NCBI GenBank assembly: GCA_038093975.1
Contig: JBBPTG010000307.1
Location: 1 to 26,622, forward strand
Reading direction: 5' to 3'
DNA length: 26,622 bases
From: Chalciporus piperatus
Taxonomy: Eukaryota > Basidiomycota > Agaricomycetes > Boletales > Boletaceae
The position numbers were made by a program, and so were the translations under genes. Below, one piece after another: positions 8,874 to 20,576 of the stretch (positions within the stretch are counted from its first letter, which is position 1; every line of letters starts with the position of its first letter). Below the pieces are notes generated by a model. It worked only from the letters and a program-made list of their open reading frames with translations. It did no database searches and was not told the DNA's origin.

Positions 8874-10572
8874 CTATTTGTCAGCGCCACGGGGTGAACT
8901 GCGAGTCGCTGGCTGCGCTGCTTTGCCCCGTCTACCTCGACCCCTACCACGACCCCTTGACACTGGTGCGGAATTGACGGGCACTGCTTCATCGACGACG
9001 GGCTGCTCTAGAACGAGCTCATCGACAGGTGCAAGCTCCTCCGCAGGGTTGCCGGAACCGCTCAGAATTTCAGCTGTGTTCGATGTTGGTCCGAGGTCAA
9101 GTGGGTCTATGTTAACATCGACAGGCAGGTCCTGAACCTCGTCCTCTTCCATGGTCTGGGTCGGGTCTGCGAGTGTCATTGCCATGGCGGCCATGGCAGC
9201 ATCAATATCCGCAGTGAGATCTTCTTCAGTCATGGTACCAGAAGGGCCCGATGACTTGGTCGTGCTCCCGAAGACGCGCTGGTTGATCTTGCTGACCAGG
9301 TCCCGAACGTAAGCGGTCTCCCAACTGTTGATAAAGAGTTGCTTGTACTTGCTGAACAGCTTGTGATAGGGAATCTGGGAGTTGGAGCCAGTGCCATCCT
9401 TGGGAAATTGGGAATCGGGAGAGCATAAGAAGACGGCCTGTAGTAGTACAATGATTAGAGCGATGCAGAGGCGAGAAACGATAACATGAACCTAACTTAC
9501 CATAATAGCAGCCCACGCAAGGCAGCCTGGAGTACAAGATGTTACACCCCAGACGGTCCCGTTCGATTTCGCTCCGGGACGGCGGGTGCCACCGTGCGTC
9601 AGAGCGGTCTGCCCCCAGAGAGTAACACGAAGTATCTAGTGATGTAGCAGGTTCAGTACCAGAATTGTACAGCAATAATGAGAAAATACCGAGGCGAGCA
9701 GCACCCAATTGGAGAAAGGAGTACGCGGATCGACTTTCTGGTCGGCATACAAAAGCGGTGGGAATGTGGGGTACTTGGGCTTGCCATCACCATTCTGCTG
9801 TATTCCCAGTAACGAACGGATCGCTGGAAAGTCAAGGCGGCGAGGCGCTGTTTCGCAGCTAAGGTGATCGCTCGAGAGACCGAATAGATCTGTTACTCTG
9901 GCACGGAGTTTGTGCAGTTCACTAGATCGGCCGGCACTCATATGCGTGGCGAGCTGATTCAGATATAGACAATTGATTCAGTATGGTGCCAAATGGAGTC
10001 GCTAGTAATCCATACCTGGTCAGCGAAGTGATGAGAGGCTCGAAGGTTTTGAAGGTGTGGTGGAAGCATCGAGTCCAACTCTGCAATGATCGCAGCTCCC
10101 TCCGCGAGCGTTGAGGCATAGCGAGTCTTTCCAATGATATCTGATGAAGCGGGGGATGCGATTGATACACCGGGAGTCAGTGCGCGGCTGAGAAGGTCCT
10201 TGGACGGGGGGAACATCTCAACCATGATCCCGAACTTCTTCGCGATAGTCTGGACCTCGCCATCGTAAGCGCTAAGTGTATCGGGAACGTTAGACTTTGC
10301 CGATTTGCGAGGTTTATTCGCTACGGAAATCCGGTTCTCCTCCTCTAACACACGGCATCGCTCCTGAATGGCATCAAGCTTAAGCTGTGCCTGCTTCAAC
10401 GACTGCATACAAGTAATGTTAGAACACATCCATTGAAGTCAAACGAGTAGCGACAAACCTCCTCGAGGTCCGCTTCCCTTGACGAGCGGTAACCACGAGA
10501 CACAATGGCGGGTTCGTCCTCATCGAGGTCGGCGATAGCATAGGCAGTGCGACTATTAGAGATTGAACTCAT
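8874..10572 (-). CDS. DUF6698-type protein, five exons, intact
   Basis: Exons are 10572-10459, 10402-10016, 9953-9690, 9635-9501 and 9437-8874. The introns are 56, 62, 54 and 63 nt with GT...AG ends, and all junctions are in phase 0. The product is 487 aa: a short acidic N-terminus, a probable coiled coil at residues 39-62 (SLKQAQLKLDAIQERCRVLE), a globular region with YPTFPPLLY and FSNWVLLAS, and the segment VWGVTSCTPGCLAWAAIM at residues 283-300. A second part, with FLCSPDSQFPKDGTGSN and INSWETAYVRDLVSKIN, starts exon 5. The pattern matches the DUF6698 family of Agaricomycetes, whose function is unknown. A long acidic/Ala-Met tail ends in an RGRGRGRGRR stretch at residues 461-470, which suggests nucleic-acid binding. 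This is the only non-element gene here that looks complete and unbroken. Family name from memory. Confidence 0.75.
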
Positions 10573-11184
10573 GATATAGATGGAGAACGTCAGAAGAGAG
10601 GATGATTCAGACTCGAACTCGAACAAGGAACTTAGCCTATCGTGCTCAGGCTCCCGGTATTTGAGTGCTCAGAGAACGGCGGACAGGGTCAGGTCGATCC
10701 AGGGCAGCGCAGGGTGTTGCGTTGCAACCTGATCCCATCAGCTGATCAACACGTGTTGTGTTGTCTGGATCTATGGTTGGCGTCAACAGCATGCGCATTT
10801 ACATCAAGAAGATGTGCTTCACTTAGACTCAACCTTGTCGCAAGCCCTGGCATGACGAGAGATTCCAATTGGAGCAACTCCATACCTCGACGGAGATGAC
10901 CTGAACGCAAAGAACGACGTACACCATCGTATGTTATAAGGACGGCTTCGGGGTGGATGGTGGATTCACTGAATAGACGGTGATCCAGATTTCGGCGCGT
11001 TGTTCGTGCATCGAGCAGTAAAGGATAATCGAGTCAGCCACAAATCCATTATAAGGAAAGCATGCCTTTTGATGTGATCTGCCCGCGTATGAATCTCCCG
11101 GTTATGTAAATGCAGCGCGACTGTAACTTGTGCCGATTACAATGTTTAATCGACAATGATCTGAGCAAAATAACGGGGGTAAGT
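10573..11184. other. Intergenic, no gene seen
   Basis: Between the DUF6698-type start codon and the EST1-like pseudogene I find no convincing coding frame, RNA gene or repeat. The first ~100 bases, read on the minus strand, are the likely promoter and 5' UTR of the DUF6698-type gene. Confidence 0.5.
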
Positions 11185-13122
11185 TTACTTGCTGCTTCCA
11201 CGAGGCTTTATGTCAGGGCGCAAAGTCAGGTGCAGGGACCAGCCTAAAACAAAGTAGACGGCGCCAAGATTCGGATATAGTCCCCTGAGGTCTTCGCGAT
11301 CGCCTGCTGTGGCTATTAACTGACGTGAACGTGCCTCGAGGAAAACTGGCATCATGTAGCCCCCTTTCGAGGTCTGGACTTTGAGATATTGCGTGCGAGC
11401 AGGCATGAGAGGTGATGTAGGCGAGGGCTTTTTGAGCTGCTTCGCTGAGTTGGGAGGTGTTGGAGGAAAGACCATCCAATTCCACAATGACCGAGACTGG
11501 GATGTCAACGGTCCACCGAAGAGACTCGATGATTGACGCGACTGGACGCCGACCGTGACGCGATTGCCGTTTTGAGCTATGTGTCGATGAAGCAGATGGT
11601 CGTTGAGCAGGTGCGAGCAAACCGTTTAGATAATGTTGCCGTGCCTGTAAAAACAATGAGCAAACGTCGAGAACAGACAGGGAGAACAATTACCTTCAGT
11701 GCTTTTACCTACTCCGAGTCCTCGTCTTTTCGCTCTCCTCTGATGATGCGTCGACTTCCGCATCCTCAACGTCGACGTCCATCGCGTCGTCAGTCCACCT
11801 CCTTCCATGACGACGAAGCTCCTCCTGTTCTTGTTCATGCCGATCCTCATCCCTCCATCTCCGCACTTTCGCCTCGAGCGTCCCATCAACCTTCCACTCG
11901 CGCGTTCCTTCCACCCACGTAAACCCATCAATGAGCCCCGCCAAATCAATCCCACTCCTTGAGATCCTTATCCACCGTCTCGCGGTCTCGCTCTTTATCT
12001 CGCCTCCACGCTCGTCCTCGTCGTCCTCATCCTCGATGATCCTGTCAGTGAGCTGGCCTCCCTCCTCGACGTCCAACACTTCGATTTCCACACGACGATC
12101 TTCACGGCTCTTCCAGTAACCACGCTCGAAGACCTTGCGGCCGACCCATTCCATCCCGCGCATGCACCAGTCCTTGGGAAGTGTTGGTGCGCAGCCGCTC
12201 GTAAGCATCGCCCAGCGTTCCGTATCGGCAGGGGCAGGAAGGTGCAGCCCTTGAGAGCTGAGGATATTCTTCGGCAGAGAACCCAGGAACGGCATCAGAT
12301 CCTCCCATGGGATAAACCTCTCGAGAATCACGAGGGTCTCGGAATGTTTGCAGACGGTGGCGAGGAAAGTGAGAAACACGGAAAGATGGGGATTCAGTGT
12401 AGATTTAGCGAACGGCGAAGCTTTGCGGGTCGGGTTGCGGAGCACGAAGGGGAGCATGGAGAACGAGAGCTCCATCGCATACTTGAATGTCTGCGGGAGC
12501 TCGATGGGCAATGCACCGTCCGACGAGACGGGGGAATGTTGCGTTGGCGGAAGCTTGGACTTGCCGTTGTCGTCCACATCCATCCGCTTCGCTTCTCCAT
12601 CTTCCTCATGAGGGGGCAGGCACGGAGACGTTCCGCTTCGCGACAATGCAAACGGGACCGAAACTGCGTCGTCAGGGCATTACCGGAGAGTTGGCTATTG
12701 GTGACCATTGCAGCGATGGCCATACAATGACGAGCGAGGTTGCCGAGTGCCTCTAACCACCCGGCATGGAACGTTTTCAGTATCGGTTCCTCAAGCAGAC
12801 CGGTGTAGAACGTATTTGCGAAATAGATGAAATCTTGTAGGTGCTCGAGCGCGAGAGGCGATGAAAACGAGGCGCGACGAAGCGCCTTGAGCAGCTCGTG
12901 GAAAGCATGCGTCCAGAACCTGATGATGATGCTATACTTGGTGGGGATAACCCGCAATGTCGCAGGGACAGAGGGGGGGGAGCGAGATCATTGCAGCGTC
13001 AGACGGCCATACGATAATGAGTGAGGTCGCCCAGTGCCTCTAGTACCCACCCGGCACAGATTTGGGGAGTGAAGAGGGGGCAATGGGAGAAGTATTGGGT
13101 GAGGACGGCGAGAGAACATGAA
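11185..13122 (-). pseudogene. EST1/SMG6-like (TPR + PIN) pseudogene
   Basis: Pieces of one protein lie in order but in several frames. 12957-12670 gives FWTHAFHELLKALRRASF and LEHLQDFIYFANTFYTGLL, typical of the EST1/SMG helical domain. 12646-11705 gives TFKYAMELSFSMLPFVLRN, LERFIPWEDLMPFLGSLP and LPKDWCMRGMEWVGRKVFER, then an acidic/Arg-rich stretch. 11660-11185 gives PIN-domain pieces: IIESLRWTVDIPVSVIVELD, then in another frame YLKVQTSKGGY and EARSRQL. The PIN part lacks the usual first-Asp strand (VVDTNILL-like) before IIESLRW, and about 70 residues are missing between SKGGYM and EARSRQL. Intact relatives take part in nonsense-mediated decay or telomere maintenance; this copy cannot encode an active PIN nuclease. 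The TPR midsection also appears deleted near 12650-12700. Confidence 0.65.
13010..13122 (-). repeat. Partial duplication of the EST1-like segment
   Basis: The minus strand here encodes CAGWVLEALGDLTHYRMAV, a diverged copy of HAGWLEALGNLARHCMAI encoded at about 12700-12770. It lies upstream of the main copy, so a segment of the gene was duplicated before or during decay. Confidence 0.6.
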
Positions 13123-13180
13123 GGGAGATCGCGCTTACATGGTACTGCAGATCCGTCGGTCGGATCGTTCTGAATGCCTC

Positions 13181-16064
13181 CTATGTATAGTGACCAGCGT
13201 CTTGATGCATCTGTTGCATGCGAAGAAACATATCAGTGTCAATTGTGTCGATTACCAAGTAGTCTCCATTTCGGTCAGAATCTTCAATCAACGCCGCACC
13301 ACGAACGATGGACTCCACGGAGAATATCTCCGATTCTACGCGCCGTCTAGCACGCACTCGGAAGAAGTCCAGGTGTTTGTCTTTTCGTAAACGCGGCCCG
13401 ATCGCAGCGTCGTACGGATGCACCAACACGAGAGGAACCTTGTCATATGGCAGACACTTGAAGATGAGGAGGAGGCGACCGAAAATGTAGCCGTTTACTG
13501 TCTTGATGATGACACAATCATAGCGGGGGGCGCCATGGAATGACGGGCTGCAGCGCAGATAATCGGTGTTTTGACACCAATCCACCATGGATTCGTAATT
13601 GACTTTGATGTACCGGTGTTCAATGAGCTGTAGAAGTGTGAGTCTGAGCACGAATCATTTCAGTTCGTAACGCACCTCATCTTTAGCATGGAGCTGAACC
13701 TGCTGACCATCGAGAAGCGCGTTTCCGGTGGGCGTAAAGTTGAGAAAGTTGTTGATCTTGATACGAAAACGTCCGAATGCTTGGTCGCCAGCATTCGCAA
13801 GCTCGATACTCTCAAATGTTTGGTTTGGCTGCTTGGACCCGACCTTGAGATGTGAATACTGTTCTAGCCCGCCAACATCTGGATCGTCGTCTGGGTCGTC
13901 CGCCATCGCTCGAAGATGCTCGTTGTACTCTTCAACTTTGCACCGTATGTATTCCGAGGAGAGTTGGTCGTGGTCAACACGGAGAATCTGCATTGTTTAA
14001 ATTAGAAATACGTGAGTACTAGTGTCTCGATGTTTAGATAAAGCCAACGTGTACCTGTTGCGCAACGTTCTTAAAGTTTGTCCGCCGCTGGTAAGTTTGC
14101 TTCAAGGGGCCATGCATCTTTTCGTTTGGTTTCGTGTTGTAAACACGCGAGGTTCCTTTCGCGAGAATGTCGTCGAAGGCGTGATCACGCGTGTGGTTCT
14201 TCGGGAAGTCCCAGTTCTTGGGAATGGCTCTGTCCTTCGTTTTCTCAATGTAATTCTGTAATGTCTCAGTATTTAGCGTAGACGAGCATGTAATATGATC
14301 GGCGTACGTTCAGCAATACAGCGAGTGTCTCAACTGCTTCACGGCCGCTTTGAATCGTCCGCGAAGTGTGTACTTCAAACGCGATGTACAAGTCGAGCAC
14401 GACGTAAGCGCGAATGCAGCGCAGGAGAAGGTACCCAACTTTGTTGTCCTCCTCAGTGATAACGCTGTGGCTGGCGAAAACAAGGACCTTGAAGGACAAG
14501 CGATTAGTAAAATTACGCTGTAGTCGAAGGAAACGAGCGACTTTTACCTTTGAAATATCTTCATGTTTCCTCCCATCACTAAATGATATGTCGAATACTT
14601 GATCAAAGTGATTGAGCCCCCGCCATCTCGGCATGTTCGAAAATCTGTTATCGTGAATGAGTTGTGGTTGAACAGATGAACGATGACTTACGCTTGTTCC
14701 ACCTCCACGGCTGCAGCTCGGCCCATGTTATCACTGACGAAGGTCTTGAATTCGGACAACAAGTGGTCGCCGAACATTCCCTCGTGGTGGGCGTGGAGGC
14801 GATCGAAGCTCAACGCCCTGTAAGGATCCGATCGTGAAACGATCTTGAATGCGTTCTGAAGGCAATGGGTTGGGTTAGGAGTTCGCGAATCCGCTGGAAC
14901 TAAGGACTTACATCAACATTACGCAGACTCTCAGCGAATAAGACCGCTTCTCTGGCATCTGCGGTTGGTGCCTCTCGAGCAGTTTGAATTGTTTTGGAAA
15001 CGTTCTCGATCGAACGGCGCTCGAATGGGCCGGATAGTATTCCCATTTTAAGGATTTCCTCGGAGGGGATGAGACAGATAGGACAACGGAATTTTGACTT
15101 GACACCCCGAATAAGTGCCATAACGCATCTACGATCGGATTAGTTGTCGTAAATGGGTGGGTTTAAAAGTGACCTAGCTTACTGTTCCTCGTAGTCTGCA
15201 GACAAGATGAGAATAAGGGGATATAGTAGTCGAAGTATGTCATCCCAGCATTTTACCCAACATCCGGTCTTGGAATGCTGCGCAATCGATTCTAGGAGAA
15301 CTTTGAATGATTCATGCCATACGGCATTCTTGAAGTTTGCCCAAGCTGGCTTTCCGCTCTGGGCTTTCTCTTCTTTCACCTTTAGATGGTTAAGTCACTC
15401 TGAGTTCGGGCACGGGCATGATTGAGTCAAATTTTACTTACAATGGGCAGCCAGCCGACCACTCGTCCTCCGCCGAGTCCTTCACCATTGCGGACAGCGG
15501 ATGGCAGGTTTCCAAGGCGGGCAACGACAGGGTAACCCTTCTCACGAGCAAATGATGACAATTTTGATTTGTCGGCATAAAGAATAAAAGCGAGAACCTT
15601 GCCTTCGGGGGATGGAAGTTCGCTCTATTAATAATGATTCAAAGGAGAATAATAAAACATTAGATTTGGTCGGTCAACAATACACGACGTAGTAACAAAC
15701 ACAATATGAACAACGTACTTGGAAATCCCAGAAGGCATTGGCAGTATAAGGTTCATCAACAAAACGTACAAACGAAGTCCCATCAAACTTCGACAAACGC
15801 TGGGCATCAAAAACACAGTGGGGGCCGACACGAGGGTCCTTCACGAGATCACAGGCCCAGTCCCAGAGCGGGCGGTGCCACATTGGGAACTCCCGTGGCT
15901 CGGGCTCATTCTGGTACTGGACAGAGATGGTTGATGTCTGGAACTAAGTACCTCAAAGACCAAGTAAAAAGTCAAGCTGTCAGCCTCATGTTTTGACAGC
16001 GGTGAGAAAGTACAATGACTTACCGGTGTCAGCCGTGTTCCAGCTGCATCCCACATCAGCAACA
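13181..16064 (-). pseudogene. Plavaka-like transposase gene, 5' truncated, 11 exons seen
   Basis: Exons: 16064-16024, 15937-15719, 15624-15442, 15379-15183, 15128-14912, 14855-14692, 14644-14548, 14487-14308, 14255-14055, 13987-13676 and 13627-13181. Every intron is 47-94 nt with GT...AG ends, and reading phase is kept across all ten junctions, giving about 750 residues to a stop at 13181. Motifs in order: MWHRPLWDWACDLVKDPRVG, FVRFVDEPYTANAFWDFQ, AFILYADKSKLSSF, GGGRVVGWLPI, ILSADYEEQCVMALIRG (spanning the 15129-15182 intron), CPICLIPSEE, MPRWRGLNHFDQVFDISFSD, VIVFASHSVITEEDN-type, YNTKPNEKMHGPLKQ, RRTNFKNV and HRYIKVNYESMVDW. This is the pattern of Plavaka (CACTA-like) DNA transposases of Agaricomycetes. 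No frame break is seen in this part. The start is missing: the first visible exon abuts the CAGT array and then the gypsy element. Confidence 0.65.
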
Positions 16065-16475
16065 CTGCAAAAAGTCTGAAGTTACTGGAATGACTGGATC
16101 AGTTAAACCAGTACGCCAGTTGCTCAGTTGCCCAGTCATCCAGTCAGCCAGTCATTTCAGTAATCTCATTGGTTCATTAGCCCAGTCACTTCAGTAGTCT
16201 CAGTAGCTCAGTAGCTCAGTAGCCCAGTGTTCCAGTCATCCAGTTATCTCAGTAGCCTAGTAGCCCAGTTTCCCAGTCATGTAGTCATCTCAGCAGCCTA
16301 GTAGCCCAGTGCCCTAGTCATCCAGCAATCCAGTTGTCTCATTACTCCAGCCATCCAGTATTCCAGTATTCCAGTAATCTAGTCACTCAGTGGTCCAGTA
16401 ATCCAGTAGTCTCAGTAATCCAGTCACTCAGTGATCCAGTAATCTAGTCACTCCAGTCACTCCAGTCACACAAGT
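16047..16475. repeat. CAGT-rich repeat block, right copy, extended
   Basis: The first ~224 bp duplicate 2447-2664. The degenerate ~10-bp CCAGTAATC/TCAGTCACT-type array continues for another ~200 bp up to the gypsy LTR. Its start overlaps the first visible exon of the transposase gene, whose acceptor (TTTTTGCAG) lies inside the shared sequence. Confidence 0.9.
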
Positions 16476-16928
16476 TGTTATGATCTCTCACAACACAGCG
16501 GGGACTTTAGGCAACACTAGGCCTATGCGAAGGATATGCTGAGTACTAAAGCTTAATGACGGTGAAGTCACAAATGGATTAGACTGAGGTCTGTGATAAG
16601 TACAGGGCTACTTATATACTATTGAGCAGTGCGCACAGACCAAGAGCCGAATAAGGAAATCATAAAGGGAAAGATAGATAAGGGAAAGGGACGATGATAA
16701 GAGAAGGTACCAGGCACAGATTAGGGTCTAGGCCATGACATCATTGCTGACTCATCTAAGTCTGGACCTTTGTCATGTGTCCTGATTATGTAATAGTTTA
16801 CGTAATGCTACAGGGACTACCGGAGCGGATTAAGATGAATCCGGCTTGACCCCTAAGTTTGTAGACAAAGTCCAGAGTTCAAATACCGTTGTAGGCAAAA
16901 GTTTGAAAAGTTTTTAAATACTATAACA
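16476..16928 (-). repeat. gypsy 3' LTR
   Basis: 453 bp, ends TGTTAT...ATAACA, paired with 22614-23066. It carries TATATAAG (minus strand) and the self-primer complement at 16575-16585. Confidence 0.95.
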
Positions 16929-16941
16929 CTATCCCCTCTCT
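16929..16941 (-). promoter_or_regulatory. gypsy polypurine tract
   Basis: On the minus strand AGAGAGGGGATAG directly precedes the 3' LTR. The pol stop codon TAG (16940-16942) overlaps its first bases, so coding sequence runs right up to the tract. Confidence 0.85.
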
Positions 16942-18613
16942 AGGAATCGCATTCCAGGCGATTCGGCAATTTCCGCACAGGAACCTCTGTCAGATTTTCA
17001 TATTTCTGAAACAAGGCCGAGAAATTTCCCATGGTCATGTTAATGCGGCGTGGGGCGGATGGGTGCTTTTTGTGAAAAGCTTTGACAGCTTCGGGTGCAT
17101 TTGACAAATGCGCTGCCTTTTCCCATGTACGGTCCGATATGTCCCAGCCTTTCCAATGAACCAGGTACTCTAACTGTCCTTGTTTAACCTGAGATTTTAC
17201 TACGTAATCCACCTCATACTCTTCTTCTCCCTCTTGGTTGACTACTACCGGATCCGGAAGACGGACCGGTTGCCCTTCCAACGGTTCTTTAGCCGGTTTG
17301 ACTCGTTTGACATTAACCGTGGGATGAATATGCATGGAATTGGGCAAGTCTAATGTGACTGCATTGGGAAGGACCTTCATGATCTTATAAGGTCCAATCC
17401 AATTTTGTGTCATCTTTTTGGAAGGATAAGGTAGTTTGAGGTTGTCCGTGGATAACATAACGACATCTCCGATTTGATAATCTGGAGCTTCGGACCGATG
17501 CTTGTCCGCTTGCTCTTTCATCCGGTTCTGAGTTTCTTCTAACGCCTACTCGACTTCTTTGTGTGCCTTTCCACATTTCTCTAGGAATGTGCCAGCCGGA
17601 GATGAATCGCCTTCGAATCCCATTCGTGGGAAGTAGTTTTTTGTTATAGCGAAGGGAATCGTTCCGGTGGCAGTGGATAGGGAGGAATTGTGATGGAACT
17701 GCGCTATCTTCAACCAATCAGCCCATTCCGTTTGACGTTTAGCCACGTAAGCGCGGAGATACTGCTGGAGTTCTCGGTTCATACGCTCCGTTTGGCCATC
17801 GGTTTGGGGGTGATAAGCGGTTGACAGCTTCTGTTCTATTCCTAGAAGGGTGCAAAGCTGCGAAGTAAACTCCGATGCGAATTGCAGTCCTCGATCTGAA
17901 ACAATCGAAGAGGGAAGTCCGTGTCTACACCAAACATTGTCTCTAAATAGAATAGCTAATTCTTTCGAAGAAATTGTCTTTTTACAAGCGATAAACTCTA
18001 CTTCTTTAGAGAAGCGATCTACAATTACACAAATAGCATCAAAGCCACGTGATTTGGGAAAACCCGTGGTAAAGTCTATAGATATATCCTTCCATGGTTC
18101 TTTCGGAACGGGAAGGGGAATTAATTTGCCAGTTTGTGCAGTTGACTTTCCCTTCGTGAGGGCGCACGTCTGACAATGTTCTACGTAAGTTTTAACGTCC
18201 TTTGTGACACCAGGCCACGAGAAATAACGAGTAACCAGATGCAAAGTACGTCCTTGGCCACCATGGCCGCCAATAGGAGAATCATGAAGGATTGTAAGTA
18301 GTTTAGTACGTAAAGAAATAGGAACGAAAACTTTGTTTTTGTCATTTTTAAATACTATAGACCCCTCGTCAAAAACGAAGCCATCTAGAGTATCATTTTT
18401 TATTTTTTCTGATTCATTTTGTATTTCGTCATAAATAGGTGAAGAAAGAGTAACCGTATTAATAAAAACAGAAGCAGGAAGGACAGTAATATTTTTGTTA
18501 TGGTCGGGATCTGCTTCTCCGTGATCTTCTCGACGAGATAAAGCATCAGCCCTTCCATTTGTAGGCACCCGGTTTATAAATAATCGAGTAATTATACTCT
18601 GAGAGCAACGCAT
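16940..18613 (-). pseudogene. pol: gypsy integrase and chromodomain
   Basis: This is the downstream part of pol in a frame one base off from 18546-20576. It shows the tail of RNase H (NGRADALSRRED), an HHCC zinc finger (GGHGGQGRTLHLVTRYF ... HCQTCALTKG), the integrase core with Asp in SIDFTTGF, Asp in SDRGLQF and Glu in DGQTERMNRE at 35-residue spacing, then a GPY-like region (NWIGPYKIMKVLPNAV), and a chromodomain (EYEVDYVVKSQVKQGQLEYL followed by VHWKGWDISDRTWEKAAHLS). Chromodomains of this group target integration to heterochromatin. TAG at 17546-17548 interrupts the frame in ...HKEVE|ALEETQNR. The catalytic triad is intact. Confidence 0.92.
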
Positions 18614-20576
18614 TCCAGCGTGCTTGACGTGGGCTCAGAGTTTGGGGAGATTTCCAATATTCGAGATTCTTGTGATCAGTCCAAATCTCGAAATGTTCTC
18701 GACCCATTAGATAATGTCTCCATTCCTGCAAAGCCCGAATGACAGCTAGAAGCTCCTTGTCATAAACCGGGTAGTTCTTCTCGGCAGAACTAAAGGAATG
18801 GGAAATGAAGGCACAAGGCCTCCAGAGGCCATCATCGCATTTAACCGAGAGCACAGCTCCCGTTGCAATATCACTAGCGTCCGTTTCTACTCTGACTTCT
18901 TTAGAGCGGTCAGGATAAGCTAAAAGCGGAGCGGTAGTGAATTGCTGCTTCAGCTTGTCAAAAGCTTGCTGTTGCTCCGGTCCCCACCGGTATGGTGTGT
19001 CCTTTTTGGTAAGGTCATTCAAGGGACGAGCAATGTCAGCGAAGCCCTGAATGAAGCGTCGGTAGAAGTTAGCCAATCCTAAAAAGGACTGAACACCCTT
19101 CAACCGAGTTGGCGCCGGCCAGTCCAAAATAGCCTGCACCTTTGAAGTGTCCATCTCTACGCCTTTCTGGGAGATAACCATTCCCAAGAAATCTACGGAA
19201 TCCACCGCGAAGCTACACTTTTCTGGTTTTACGTAAAGATCGTTCTCTCTGAGACGTTGCAATACGGTTTTAACTATTTCTAAGTGCTCTGCTCTAGTTT
19301 TTCCGAACGTAAAGATCATAAGATCATCGATATAAATAATGAGAACCCCATGAAGATCGCTAAATAGATCATTCATCATTTGTTGGAATGTGGGGGGAGA
19401 GTTCGTAAGTCCAAAGTACATAACGACAGGTTCGTAAGCGCCAAATGGAGTAACGAAAGCTGCCTTCCATTCGTCACCTTCTTTTATTCTAACATTATTA
19501 TAACCCCAACGTAGGTCCATTTTAGTAAACATATCAGCTCCTTTGAGCTGGTCTATAAGTCCGGAAATGAGGGGAAGAGGGTAAGCATTCTTGACAGTTC
19601 CCTCATTTACGTAACGATAATCCATAACTAATCTCTTTTTACCGTCCTTTTTTGGAATAAAGAAAACAGGAGATGTCTGAGGGGATTTCGACGGACGAAG
19701 ATATCCTTTCGATAACTCCTTATCGATGAACTTTTTAACGTCATCTAGTTCCTGTTCGGACATCGGAATCACCCGACCCTTTTTGGGAACAAAATCAGGC
19801 TTGAGATCTATTGCGTGGTCCCACGCCTTTCGGGTAGGCATACGCTCACTCTCTTGCTCTGAGAAGACGTCTAAGTACTCGTGGAGTTCTACTGGGACTT
19901 TCTCGGTGAGCCCCGCCTCAAACACTCGACGAATGGAAAATGAACGATTCAAATGATAGTTGACTACTTTGCACTGATCTGTACAGCGTGTGAATCGTAC
20001 TCGTTTGGCCACCCAATCGATTTCAGGGTTGTGCCTTTCGAGCCAATCGTAGCCGATGATCATATGATGAGTGCCAAGTACGGAAACAAAAGCGTCCATA
20101 TGCTCGAAATGTCCATTGTGTCCCAAGACAAGTGAAACCTTGTGAGTGACACCGCCTATCGCTCCTTCTGAGCCGTCGGCGTTGTACACTGGAATAGGAA
20201 AAGGAAGTTCTTCCAGTGTCAAACCATGTCGCTCACAGAACGATTTATCTATAAACGTTTCGGTTGCGCCGGAATCCAATAGAGCGGCAAACTCCATTTT
20301 CTTCCATTGTTCCCCTTTATCGTACATAATAGTAATAGCGAGATCCAGCTCATTTTTCCGATTCTGATTCCTTACATGTATTTTTGATGGGATTTCTTTT
20401 TTCGAATATTTTACCTTAAGGGAATTAAGCACGAATTGTTTTACTTCTGTCGCCACGCCACTAAGGGACGCCCTTTCAGAAGAAGAAAAGTTATATTGAA
20501 ACGGAACACAAGGAGTAGTACTAATACAACCATTTGGTAAACTATGTCCGAGCCGCCGAGAACCCATTTCTCTCAT
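18546..20576 (-). pseudogene. pol: gypsy pol: protease, reverse transcriptase, RNase H
   Basis: A 676-codon frame with protease active site LLDSGATETFID near residue 98, reverse transcriptase blocks (VFFIPKKDGKKRLVMDYR, FTKMDLRWGYNNVRIKEGD and YIDDLMIF) and RNase H (VETDASDIATGA, YPVYDKELLAVIRAL and WTDHKNLEYW). No key residue looks lost. The frame stops after YKPGAYKWKG because of an extra base near 18555-18568, where the next frame continues as NGRADAL. The ATG at 20574-20576 overlaps the gag TGA as ATGA, but the frame is open further upstream and can also be entered by a -1 shift at 20588-20594. Confidence 0.92.

Noticed and set aside
16471..16475. CAAGT before the left gypsy LTR as a target-site duplication, because CCAAG also precedes the right LTR
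   Set aside because: The right-hand match lies inside the element (primer-site side), not outside the right LTR, where the sequence is GGTTT.
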